DNA from: Ignavibacteriales bacterium
GTDB lineage: Bacteria > Bacteroidota > Ignavibacteria > Ignavibacteriales > Ignavibacteriaceae
Length of the DNA stretch: 64,000 nt
Direction of reading: 5' to 3'
Assembly: GCA_003538625.1 (NCBI GenBank)
Contig: DPRR01000014.1
Coordinates: 62,001-126,000 of the forward strand
Below, one piece after another: positions 16,981-25,857 of the stretch. The notes under the pieces were generated by a model. The model saw nothing but the letters and a program-made list of their open reading frames with translations, was not told where the DNA came from and did not search any database. The position numbers and the translations under genes are program-made. Within the stretch, counting starts at the first letter, position 1, and every line of letters begins with the position of its first letter.

Positions 16981-18831
16981 TTAGTCATCCATTGTACTGG
17001 CAAAAACTTCTTCGAGTGAGGTTATTCCGTTCTTAACTCTTTCTAAACCGGCTTCACGCAAAGTTAACGATCCATCTTTTCTAGCGGCTTTCCTAACACT
17101 TATCTCATCAATCTTGTCACCGGCATCAAGTATAATCTGAGCAATTTCTTTAGTTATATAAACAGCTTCGTGAACAGCCATTCTACCTTTAAATCCAGAT
17201 CCTAAACATTTTTCACAACCTACCGGTTCATAAAGAGTATATTTTTTCCATTCTACCGGATCCAAACCTAATCTTTTAAAATATTTTTCATCGTGTTTAC
17301 CACTTTTTTTCTTACACTCGCATAATTTTCTTATCAGTCTTTGAGCAACAATAATATTAATTGCATTCGCAAGTAGGAAAGGTTCAATACCCATTTTATA
17401 AAGACGTGAAATAGCGCTTGGTGCATCATTTGTATGAAGTGTAGAAAAAGTTAAGTGTCCCGTATTTGCTAATTTGATTGCAATGTCCGCTGTCTCCTTA
17501 TCACGCATTTCTCCAACAAGTACAATATCCGGATCATGACGTAAGATATATCTTAAAGCATGTTCAAAATCTAATTTGTGCCCAAGTTTTACTTGCCGCG
17601 CACCTTTAATTATATATTCTATCGGGTCTTCAACTGTAATAACATTAACAGAAGGATTGATAACCTGATGAAGTGCAGCTTGCAGAGTTGTGCTTTTTCC
17701 GCAGCCAGTAGGTCCTGTTAAAATTATCAATCCTTGTGGATTGCTGATTGATTTTTGAAAACTGGTCAGTGCATATCCTGCAAATCCCAATGCACCTAAA
17801 TCTTTAATTACCTTTCTATCATCTAAAATTCTTATTACAATACTTTCGAACTTATTTTTAATTTCATTACCTGCAATAGGAATTATTGAAACTCTAAACC
17901 TTATAATGTGTCCGTCAATCTCTCTTTGAATAAATCCATCCTGCCCGCTTTCTCTTTCAAATCTATCAAGACCTCTTGCCCGGTCCTTAACTACAGCTAT
18001 TATTGCCTCAGGCATTGTGTTTTGCTGCCGATGCCAGAGAAGCAGTTTTCCATCAACTCTAAAATTAATTAATGTGTCGGTTGAACTTTCAGGTAAAAAG
18101 TGTATATCACTTGCGCCTTTTCTCACGCCTTCAATCAGCGCACCCTCGAATAAATTTATTAAAGCACTTTTATTTATTTCAATCTCTAAAAGACTTTCGT
18201 CTACAGATCCTTCAGAACCAGTAATTGGCGCTTCGTACTGATTACCAAGTTTTTCTAAATTGATTAAATATTCATTTTCAGGTGGAATTAAAATTTCAAT
18301 TAGTTTTTCATAAACCGCAGGCGGCAGGTATGTAATTTCATATCTTTCAACATTCAATCTTTGAATAATTCTAAGTATTTCTTTATCAGTTGGATCAATC
18401 GCACCAATAATTAATTTATTTTTATTATTGATATCAAACATCAACGGAAGCATTTTAACGTGCAGAAGTAATTTTTTAAGTTCGATATCATAAGTATCCA
18501 ATAAATTTCGGATATCAGTTATGAAACTTTCGGATAGATTTTTTATATCAATATCAACTGTTCGAAATGCATAGAATGAGGCTACTTCGCGAAAGATCAG
18601 ATCGTGGTCAAAGTTTAAATCCTGTACCAGAATTTGAGCAAGATTTTTCCTTCCCTTACCATCCTGGCTGTATTTTTGTTTTAAGAAGATAGCTTTGTTG
18701 ACAGTGTTGGTATCGATTATACCTTTTTTAAGGAGAAGATATGCTAATTTATTTCCGACGAGTTCCTGGGAATAATCTTCGTCATTAATCTTTATATCAA
18801 TCTTACCTTCGATAAATGAAATATTGTTCAT
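16981..18831 (-). CDS. GspE/PilB-family assembly ATPase
   Basis: 616 aa. The N-terminal region (about 20-180) matches the MshEN/T2SSE_N fold (GNKLAYLLLKKGIIDTNTV and LLPLMFDINNKNKLIIGAIDP). The ATPase core has Walker A GPTGCGKST (about 372-380), Asp box VEDPIEY, Walker B DPDIVLVGEMRD and His box STLHTNDAPSAISRL. A zinc-type cysteine pair set (CEC and CEKC, near the C-terminus) is typical of GspE/PilB. All catalytic motifs are intact, so it is the likely extension motor. It lies 19 bp downstream of the platform gene, in the same operon as the PilT-like ATPase. Confidence 0.93.
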   Translation of the reverse strand: MNNISFIEGKIDIKINDEDYSQELVGNKLAYLLLKKGIIDTNTVNKAIFLKQKYSQDGKGRKNLAQILVQDLNFDHDLIFREVASFYAFRTVDIDIKNLSESFITDIRNLLDTYDIELKKLLLHVKMLPLMFDINNKNKLIIGAIDPTDKEILRIIQRLNVERYEITYLPPAVYEKLIEILIPPENEYLINLEKLGNQYEAPITGSEGSVDESLLEIEINKSALINLFEGALIEGVRKGASDIHFLPESSTDTLINFRVDGKLLLWHRQQNTMPEAIIAVVKDRARGLDRFERESGQDGFIQREIDGHIIRFRVSIIPIAGNEIKNKFESIVIRILDDRKVIKDLGALGFAGYALTSFQKSISNPQGLIILTGPTGCGKSTTLQAALHQVINPSVNVITVEDPIEYIIKGARQVKLGHKLDFEHALRYILRHDPDIVLVGEMRDKETADIAIKLANTGHLTFSTLHTNDAPSAISRLYKMGIEPFLLANAINIIVAQRLIRKLCECKKKSGKHDEKYFKRLGLDPVEWKKYTLYEPVGCEKCLGSGFKGRMAVHEAVYITKEIAQIILDAGDKIDEISVRKAARKDGSLTLREAGLERVKNGITSLEEVFASTMDD

Positions 18832-18850
18832 AATAAAAACTCTAAGTTTA

Positions 18851-20200
18851 TCATCCTCCTAAAGGTCTTTTAGGTGATATCACCGCGGTTTCAGCTGAAA
18901 TTAATGTTAGTAATACCATTAGTATTAATATCACAAATGCAATCGCAATCTGAATCCACTCTATTGCATTTTTTAATTTGTATACTGTTTCTCTTTCAAA
19001 GTATTTTGCTAATTGCAAAGAAGTTTTTTTCACATTTCCACTTTCTTCACCCTGCCTGAATTTGGAAATAGCTGTTTCATTAAAAACTCCCGATGCCTGA
19101 AGTGCATCAGTTATTCCAACTCCTCGTTTCATCATCATAGGAAGAGAAATGTTTACAATTTGTTCCTCAAAATATCTGTTACCGGTTGCTTCGGCAGCAA
19201 TTTTTATTGGTAAAATACTAACAGCCGAACCGCTATACAGTGTATAGAAAACACGGCAAAATATTTCAATATAAGTTTTATGAAATAAATCACCGAGTAA
19301 AGGCAGCTTCATTAAATACTGATCGAACAATACTCTGCCTCTTGGATGCTTATAAATCAGAAATAAAATTATAAACGGCAGTAAAGAAAGAAGAAAAAGT
19401 AAAATAGCATTCTCACCAATAAAGTCACTCATCTTTAAAGTAAAGGCAGTCATTGGTGGAAGTTTTGCACCCATTCTTAAAAATAATTTAGCTGTCTCCG
19501 GAAATATATAAGTTACATACCAAATACATGCAGCTATTAATAACAATACAGTTACGGATGGAGTTATCAATGCACTGCGTAAGCTCTTTTTAAATTGTAA
19601 TGATCTTTCAAGAAACTTTGCAGTTGCGGAATAAATCTCAGCCATGTTACCGCTTTTTGATCCCAATCCCAGCATATAAGCAGTAAATCTTCCAAATACA
19701 CTCTGATGCTTCATAAAAGCTTTTTCACCATCCACACCTTGCTTTAAATCTTTACTGATATCCTTTAAAGTTTCTTTAAGAACTTTATTCCGCGTATCGT
19801 TTATTAAAAAAGTTAATATCTCACTGAAAGGTAAACTTTCTTCAAGCATATCTGATGTTATCTGTACAAAGTTTAGAATTTCACCATTGCTTGGTTTAGC
19901 AGTAAACTCAAAAAGTTTTCTTCTGATACTTATTATTTGATATCCAAGTAACCTGAATGCTTCGGCAACTTCATCTTTATTATAAGCGCGTTGAACTCCA
20001 ATTATTGGTTTATCGTACGGACCTTTGCCCTTCACTTTATATCTGAAGGTTGCTTTTCTTTCAATCTTTTTTAATTTATAGCTGTTTTTAAGTGCTATAT
20101 CTTTAATTTGCTTTCTTACTTCCCAATAAGAATTATTTGCGATAACACCAGTAATTAGCTGTCCATCTGATTTTAAAGCGGAAAATCTAGCTTCTATCAT
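18851..20200 (-). CDS. GspF/PilC-family inner-membrane platform protein
   Basis: 449 aa with two GspF repeats. The first is LNFVQITSDMLEESLPFSEILTFL to RFTAYMLGLGSKSGNMAE. A membrane stretch follows (ITPSVTVLLLIAACIWYVTYIF). The second repeat is FCRVFYTLYSGSAVSILPIK to FRQGEESGNVKKTSLQLA, and the C-terminal membrane anchor ends AETAVISPK. The GxGSKSGNMAE and GEESGNV motifs are family signatures. It recruits the assembly ATPase and the pilin or pseudopilin. It is first in the operon PilC-PilB-PilT and is transcribed divergently from the pseudopilin-like genes at 20775. Confidence 0.92.
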   Translation of the reverse strand: MIEARFSALKSDGQLITGVIANNSYWEVRKQIKDIALKNSYKLKKIERKATFRYKVKGKGPYDKPIIGVQRAYNKDEVAEAFRLLGYQIISIRRKLFEFTAKPSNGEILNFVQITSDMLEESLPFSEILTFLINDTRNKVLKETLKDISKDLKQGVDGEKAFMKHQSVFGRFTAYMLGLGSKSGNMAEIYSATAKFLERSLQFKKSLRSALITPSVTVLLLIAACIWYVTYIFPETAKLFLRMGAKLPPMTAFTLKMSDFIGENAILLFLLSLLPFIILFLIYKHPRGRVLFDQYLMKLPLLGDLFHKTYIEIFCRVFYTLYSGSAVSILPIKIAAEATGNRYFEEQIVNISLPMMMKRGVGITDALQASGVFNETAISKFRQGEESGNVKKTSLQLAKYFERETVYKLKNAIEWIQIAIAFVILILMVLLTLISAETAVISPKRPLGG

Positions 20201-20774
20201 TATCCCTTCACAAAAAAATGATTTTACTTATTAAAATATAATACATTAAAAATTGTTACTCTCGTAAATCCTGTAACTATTTCAAATAATAGGCCAGTGA
20301 GATCATATAAGACTACATATAGCTCAAAAATCAGAGACTCATTATAAAAAGAGAAAATACGGATAATATTTTTTCCAAATATTGAGAATCATAAAATATT
20401 CAGCGTTTGGTCTGCGACATTTAAAATAATAGGCTAATCCAGTAGTCTGACTAAAATAATTTTCTTTTTAACTTTGAGCAGATATATTGAATATAAGATT
20501 AAATTAAAGCTTTCCATCCGGCTAAAGTGATTTATATGAATCTAACTATTAAACAATTAATAAAATATCGAAGAATAATAGCGAGTTATTTTCTAAATAT
20601 TCCACATCTCAAAACTGTATCATTATAATATTTTCTCGGATTGTAAAATATTTTGAGATTAAAAAAGGTATGAGTAGGTAAATTTTACAAAAAATGTATT
20701 ATATTTAACAGGGTATATTTTTTGATACTACTTTCTGTCACTAAAGTATTTCTCTATAAAGTCAATTTTAAATA
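20201..20774. other. Divergent intergenic region between pilus operons
   Basis: About 570 bp, AT-rich, without a coding frame of protein character. Two near-identical copies of TTTmAAATAATAGGCyA occur near 20279-20296 and 20420-20436 and could be regulatory direct repeats. It must hold promoters for both the motor operon (minus) and the pseudopilin operon (plus), but no box pair is convincing. Confidence 0.5.
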
Positions 20775-21257
20775 ATGACGGGAATACAATCCTTATTAGC
20801 AATTGGCGCAATCTGGTTATTCGCACTCATCTCAATTAATTTCAATTCTACAGTTGTGCACAATATATCCATTGAGGTTGAAAATAAAGTTTACCTTACT
20901 GCTTTTTCCCTTGCTGATGATATGATTGAGGAGATTAAGCAAAAAGCGTTTGATGAAAGAACAATTGATTTTATTACTCCAAACGCAGAACAATTGACTC
21001 TGGATTTGGGCACAGAAGGAGAAGTTTGGCCAAATTTTAATGATGTTGATGATTATAATGGCTATTCCAAAAATGTTGGATTGCCATATTTAGAAACATA
21101 TCATGTTTCGACCGCAGTTTTTTATGTTAATAGTAATGATCCTAATTCGGTTGCAGCAGACGGAGAACGAACATTTTATAAAAAAGTTGAAGTTACAGTA
21201 ACCAGTAAGTATATGTCATTACCAGTGGTCCTTTCATTTATTTTTACCATGAAATAA
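20775..21257 (+). CDS. Pseudopilin-like exported protein
   Basis: 160 aa. One N-terminal hydrophobic helix starts right after a very short leader (MTG, then IQSLLAIGAIWLFALISI), like a class III (type IV pilin) signal. The Glu usually found at mature position 5 is missing. The remainder is a globular domain with VYLTAFSLADDMIEEIKQKAFDERTIDF, a helix pattern seen in MSHA/PilV-like minor pilins. It stands at the head of a three-gene set opposite the pilus motor operon and is therefore best read as a minor pseudopilin. The start ATG lacks an obvious ribosome site. Confidence 0.65.
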   Translation: MTGIQSLLAIGAIWLFALISINFNSTVVHNISIEVENKVYLTAFSLADDMIEEIKQKAFDERTIDFITPNAEQLTLDLGTEGEVWPNFNDVDDYNGYSKNVGLPYLETYHVSTAVFYVNSNDPNSVAADGERTFYKKVEVTVTSKYMSLPVVLSFIFTMK

Positions 21258-21261
21258 TACT

Positions 21262-21846
21262 ATGAGTATGTTACTTGATATATTTGGATCTGTCGTTATT
21301 GCTGGTTTATTATTTATTATGATGGTGAGACTTAATTTGTTCTCTTCTCAAACCAGCTATATTTCTGATAGTGAACTTAAACTCCAGACAAATACCAAAA
21401 CATTAGCTGAAATTCTGGATTATGATCTAAGAAAAATTGGTTACAGACATGAGGGTACAGCTATCATACTAGCAGATTCAACTCATCTTACTTTTATGGC
21501 GGATATAGATTCAAATGGAACGGCAGAAGAAGTTGAATATTTTGTAGGAGATTCGACAGAAGCAACAGGTACACTTAATCCAAGTGATATAATATTAAAA
21601 CGGACTATCGATGGTGGTAATTTAATGAGTGGATCTTCATTAAATTTAGTTAAATTAAAATTTACATATCTTGATGAGTTCAGTAATAAAATATCTTATC
21701 TTAATTCAGGTCGATATGATGATATAAAATATATAAGAACTGAAATGTGGCTTGCAGGTGATGATCCTATTCCTGACGCTTATGCTGATACATCAAGTTA
21801 TACATTAACATATTGGGAATTTACAATTTATCCAAGGAATATATAA
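21262..21846 (+). CDS. PilW/GspJ-like minor pseudopilin
   Basis: 194 aa, four bases after the previous gene. The N-terminal hydrophobic helix is MLLDIFGSVVIAGLLFIMMV, then NTKTLAEILDYDLRKIGYRHEGTAII and FMADIDSNGTAEEVEYFVGD. The LaeiLdyDLRkiGYr segment matches the minor-pilin (PilW/PilJ) pattern in which a long helix is followed by a beta domain handling an ordered list of prepilin interactions. No canonical G-FTLIE signal is present. Its stop overlaps the next start (TAATG). Confidence 0.68.
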   Translation: MSMLLDIFGSVVIAGLLFIMMVRLNLFSSQTSYISDSELKLQTNTKTLAEILDYDLRKIGYRHEGTAIILADSTHLTFMADIDSNGTAEEVEYFVGDSTEATGTLNPSDIILKRTIDGGNLMSGSSLNLVKLKFTYLDEFSNKISYLNSGRYDDIKYIRTEMWLAGDDPIPDAYADTSSYTLTYWEFTIYPRNI

Positions 21847-22901
21847 TGGGAAAAAGTGCATTAATTATGACGCTGGGGTTATCCCTTATAATTGCATTTA
21901 TTATACTAAAGCTTAACACAAATGCAACGCAAGGCGTTGAGACAACTGTTAATAAATTTGACCAGACACACGCACGACTGATAGCTAATTCAGCAGTGGA
22001 AATCCAGCTCGAAAAATTAAGACAAGACAAAAATCTTCATGGAAATTTTGCAGGTAGTTTATTTGACGGTAGTTATTCCGGGAATATAAGTCCTGAAGAT
22101 GCAAACGGAAGAATCATTATTAGATCCACTGGATTATTCCAGACAATATCACATTATGTTCGTGTCGATGCTGAGAGAAAATCTGTTACAGCTCCGCCTT
22201 CAGCTGGTGCAGTGAGAATAATCACCAATGTATTTGATAAATTGATTATATCTGGTGGCTTGAATATAAGTGGTTTTGATCACGATCCTACAGGAGTTAG
22301 AATTGATTCATTACCCGCGATACCTGGAATCACAGTTGATACACAAGGACAAATTGATACATTAGTCGATAAAAAACTCGGCATCAATGCAAATGCAGAA
22401 GTTACAGGTCTAGGGCCGCTTGTGAAAGATAAATATAGCATAGCATTACCAAGCGGAGAAGAGGTCGATTGGTTAGGTATTTCTGAGGATATCGCTTCTT
22501 CAGCCGACACTATTTTATATGGTGGCAGTGGAGATAAATTTGAAAATTTTCCAAATTTTTCCATTGGAACTTTAGCAAATCCTAAAATAGTTCGAATCGA
22601 AGGTAATGTTCAAATTAATTCTGCAAATGCAACCGGAGCTGGGATTTTAGTTGTGAATGGTAATCTAACACTTGAGAAACTGTTTTGGCAAGGATACATA
22701 GTTGCTTACAAAGATTCTAAAATTGATATCAAGCTTAATGGTGGAGCGACTGTCATCGGTGGAATGTTATTATCTGGAGATACAGTAGAAATTACAGCCG
22801 GCAATGGAGGTTTTACATTAAAATACAGCAGTCAGGTGATGCAACTATTGCATGAGAATTTAGTTTCATCAAGATTTAAAATATTAAATTGGTGGGAATA
22901 A
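21846..22901 (+). CDS. PilX/GspK-like pilus-associated exported protein
   Basis: 351 aa from ATG 21846, which shares its A with the stop codon of the upstream gene (translational coupling). An upstream in-frame start at 21813 would overlap the previous gene by 34 bp and is less likely. An N-terminal helix (ALIMTLGLSLIIAFIIL) is followed by ANSAVEIQLEKLRQDKN, resembling PilX proteins. The middle and end form a beta-rich domain with ANATGAGILVVNGNLTLEKLFWQGYIVAYKDSKI and GGATVIGGMLLSGDTVEI, a pattern common in pilin-associated proteins that carry an Asn/Gly-rich beta-solenoid (DUF-type PilX). It ends at a terminator. Confidence 0.7.
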   Translation: MGKSALIMTLGLSLIIAFIILKLNTNATQGVETTVNKFDQTHARLIANSAVEIQLEKLRQDKNLHGNFAGSLFDGSYSGNISPEDANGRIIIRSTGLFQTISHYVRVDAERKSVTAPPSAGAVRIITNVFDKLIISGGLNISGFDHDPTGVRIDSLPAIPGITVDTQGQIDTLVDKKLGINANAEVTGLGPLVKDKYSIALPSGEEVDWLGISEDIASSADTILYGGSGDKFENFPNFSIGTLANPKIVRIEGNVQINSANATGAGILVVNGNLTLEKLFWQGYIVAYKDSKIDIKLNGGATVIGGMLLSGDTVEITAGNGGFTLKYSSQVMQLLHENLVSSRFKILNWWE

Positions 22902-22923
22902 ACCCCAAAAAACTTTTTATAAT

Positions 22924-22952
22924 AAGTTGCCTTTACTGGCAACTTTTTTTTT
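22924..22952 (+). terminator. Rho-independent terminator of the pseudopilin operon
   Basis: AAGTTGCC (22924-22931), loop TTTACT, GGCAACTT (22938-22945) and a run of seven or more T. It lies 23 bp after the last pseudopilin-like gene. Confidence 0.88.
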
Positions 22953-23150
22953 AAATCTATTTCAAATATTTATTATTCAGTTAGTATGCAGTTACATTTT
23001 GACCATATGATAAAATCTCTTGTTGATCTTCAAGTATTTAATCATTTCTTTTGCTAATTTTAGCACCAACAAAATGATAATCCGAAAGTAACCGGTACGT
23101 TAAAATCATTAAACTTATAAAGTTATTTCCAAAAGGATAAAAGTAATTTC

Positions 23151-24905
23151 ATGATTAGAATCTTAGTGACTTTTTTTGTAATCATTATCCTAATCCTATT
23201 TTATGGATGTGAAAATAAAACTGAAAAAATTAAACCAGGATTAAATGAGGAATTTAATTTTAACTTTTCAGAGTATGAAAATATTTTTAAAAAAAATATA
23301 GTAATACCCGATACACAAAGTTCTTTATTTGAAACCTGTGGTAAAGATTTAGATACTATTAAATATTATTACTCAACGCAAAACTATAAACCAATATTTC
23401 TGAAAAGTTTTGAATCCAAAAGTTTTGTTGATTCACTGCTTGAAATTTTGGGTGCAGCAGCAGACCACGGTTTAAATCCCGAGAGCTACCATTATACTCA
23501 AATTAAAAATGAATTTGATGAAGTATTAAATCCAAAAACTGATAGCAATAAAAGATATTTTTATTTGGCCAATACGGAATTAATAGCTGCTCATGCAATT
23601 CTTATATACTCTACTCATATGCGCCATGGTGTGGTTAACCCTAGACAACTTTATTTTGATAGATATTATTTACCGGTTACAGATTCACTGAATAAAAAAT
23701 TGTTTGAACCATTCCAGCAGAAAAACGTAATTCATTATTTGCAAAACATTCAACCCAAGAGTAAAAAGTATACAAGATTACAAACCGCACTCAAAAGATT
23801 TGAAGCTATTTCAAGTATAGAATGGATTAAAATTCCTGTTTCTGATAAGAAAATTGAAATTGGAAATGAATCTGCTTCCATCAGAAATATTGTAGATAAA
23901 TTAGTAGTCCTTGGTTTTTTGGATACAAACAAAGTAAAACTAAAAGAACTAGATCGTTATGATTCTTTACTCGTAGAACCGATCAAAGAATTTCAAAGGG
24001 CTAACGGATTAAATGATGACGGCGTAATTGGCAAAACTACTATTGAAAGATTAAATATTTCTCCCAAACAATATGTTGAAAAAATAAAATTGAATTTGGA
24101 AAGATTCCGGTGGATAGATTATTCCGATACCGCCAGATATGTAATGGTTAACATTCCTGATTTTAAACTTTATGTAATGGAAAATGAGAATGAAAAGTTT
24201 AATATTAAAGTTTGCACAGGAAGAAAAGGTAAATGGGAAACTCCGAATCTCTACGGTAGAATTTCATATTTAGTTCTTAATCCAACATGGTCTGTTCCTA
24301 AAAGTATTATACAAGAAGAAATTGTCAGTGGATTAAGAAAGGACTCTTTATATCTTAAAAAAAGAAACTTTAAAGTTTTCAAATCCGGTGAACGTGTTAG
24401 CTTAGATGGACTGACTGCACATGATTTAGCTTCATCCAACCGTTATAGTCTGGTTCAGGATCCGGGATTAGGAAATGCTTTGGGAAAAATAAAATTTATG
24501 TTTCAAAATCCATTTGGCGTTTATCTGCACGATACACCTACAAGAGCACCCTTTGGTTATGTGAACCGTGCTGTTAGTCATGGCTGCGTTCGTGTTGAAA
24601 AACCGATTGAACTGGCTGATTATTTTCTCTCAAATAATTCACGGTGGACTACCGATTTCTTAAAAATCGAAATCGGACAAAAGGTGAATGATCCAAAAAT
24701 TATCTCAGAGTTTAACAGCCTAAGATATGAACTCCGGAAAAATAATAGTTATGGAGTGACCACCGAAGTAAAATTTGATAAAAAGATTCCCGTTTTTATA
24801 GATTACTATACAACCTGGGTTGATGCTGATGGACGATTTAATTATAGAGATGATGTATATAATAGAGATAAAATATTGGAACAAAATCTATTCTCGAATA
24901 AATAG
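23151..24905 (+). CDS. L,D-transpeptidase (YcbB/LdtD type) lipoprotein
   Basis: 584 aa. The signal ends in a lipobox (ILFYGC). The N-terminal scaffold domain (about 60-230) includes LEILGAAADHGLNPESYHY. A peptidoglycan-binding domain follows (about 240-300; PIKEFQRANGLNDDGVIGKTTIERLN), then the YkuD catalytic domain with HDTPTRAPFG and SHGCVRVE. Catalytic Cys is C479 with H477 and G478. It forms 3-3 crosslinks in peptidoglycan or attaches proteins to it, acting in the periplasm. Domain order and length match YcbB family enzymes. It has its own upstream space and an AAAGGA ribosome site. Confidence 0.93.
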   Translation: MIRILVTFFVIIILILFYGCENKTEKIKPGLNEEFNFNFSEYENIFKKNIVIPDTQSSLFETCGKDLDTIKYYYSTQNYKPIFLKSFESKSFVDSLLEILGAAADHGLNPESYHYTQIKNEFDEVLNPKTDSNKRYFYLANTELIAAHAILIYSTHMRHGVVNPRQLYFDRYYLPVTDSLNKKLFEPFQQKNVIHYLQNIQPKSKKYTRLQTALKRFEAISSIEWIKIPVSDKKIEIGNESASIRNIVDKLVVLGFLDTNKVKLKELDRYDSLLVEPIKEFQRANGLNDDGVIGKTTIERLNISPKQYVEKIKLNLERFRWIDYSDTARYVMVNIPDFKLYVMENENEKFNIKVCTGRKGKWETPNLYGRISYLVLNPTWSVPKSIIQEEIVSGLRKDSLYLKKRNFKVFKSGERVSLDGLTAHDLASSNRYSLVQDPGLGNALGKIKFMFQNPFGVYLHDTPTRAPFGYVNRAVSHGCVRVEKPIELADYFLSNNSRWTTDFLKIEIGQKVNDPKIISEFNSLRYELRKNNSYGVTTEVKFDKKIPVFIDYYTTWVDADGRFNYRDDVYNRDKILEQNLFSNK

Positions 24906-25213
24906 ATTAAGGATTATGCTTTCGATTTTGATTCATTATTGTTTTCGAACAATTATTAAAGCATTAATTGGTTGAGAAAATAAATTTTTTAGAATGGATT
25001 TAATTGAAAATTACTATCAATGGAATTACGCAGACAAAATCGATGATGCTGCTTAAGTAATCATTATTCAAACCATTTATTCTAGCGATTAAATAAATAT
25101 CGAATATGCCTGCTTCTGATTAACAGAATAAAACAGCCCGTGGATTTATTTTTTTTGGCCCAATTTATTTTTACTTTTAATCAACAGATTTTGAATGATT
25201 TCATTTTTAAAGA
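24906..25213. other. Intergenic region, nothing recognised
   Basis: 308 bp of AT-rich sequence between the L,D-transpeptidase gene and the small gene before the TonB receptor. No terminator, RNA gene or protein-like frame is visible. The promoter for the 25214-29663 genes is presumably here. Confidence 0.5.
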
Positions 25214-25774
25214 ATGTTAAGATCAAAAAAAATAACCAGCTTCGTATTTGCTGCACTTCTACTTTTATTCATTTATAATTCATTTGGATATCTGTTGCTC
25301 TATTTCCCTGCCAGAACATTCATTAAAGAATTTGTCAGCGAATCTATCAGACAAGATAAAATAGAAGCTGAGGAACTCAGTACAATTTCATTTAATAAAA
25401 ATGATCTTAAAAAAAATAAATACGATTTTGTTTGGGTAAAACCCGATAAAGAATTTCGTTTTAACGGAAAGATGTATGATGTTAAAAAACAAATTGAATT
25501 AAATGACTCTATTTATTTTACATGTTATTACGATGAAGAAGAAAATATCCTTGAAGAATTATTTGCCCATTATTTCAATAGCCGCAAACAAGATACGACA
25601 CATAATTCTGCACTGCGTATAATTTTAGTTGGTCTGTTTTCTGAAGAAATAAAGAGCTTCAGTTATAATCTATATGATGAAGATATAATTAATTTACCGC
25701 TGCTAAAAAAAGAAGCGGAATTAATTGCACCAATAAAAGATATTCCCACTCCACCGCCGCGTTTAGCCGTTTAA
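25214..25774 (+). CDS. Conserved hypothetical membrane-anchored protein preceding a TonB receptor
   Basis: 186 aa. One N-terminal hydrophobic segment (SFVFAALLLLFIYNSFGYLLLYF) probably anchors it. The rest is soluble and acidic/basic mixed, and ends in Pro-rich PTPPPRLAV. It contains DFVWVKPDKEFRFNGKMYDVKK and FTCYYDEEENILEELFAHYF. I recognise no family with a known function. In this phylum such small proteins often sit immediately before TonB-dependent receptors, and the receptor follows 83 bp downstream on the same strand. It could be an accessory factor for metal uptake, but nothing in the sequence proves this. Confidence 0.75.
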   Translation: MLRSKKITSFVFAALLLLFIYNSFGYLLLYFPARTFIKEFVSESIRQDKIEAEELSTISFNKNDLKKNKYDFVWVKPDKEFRFNGKMYDVKKQIELNDSIYFTCYYDEEENILEELFAHYFNSRKQDTTHNSALRIILVGLFSEEIKSFSYNLYDEDIINLPLLKKEAELIAPIKDIPTPPPRLAV

Positions 25775-25857
25775 TTTCAGATCTATAATTCAATCTTTCA
25801 GAGAAAATTAATCAAATTTCTATCTCTGATTTTTTTCAATTAATCAAGGATAATTAT

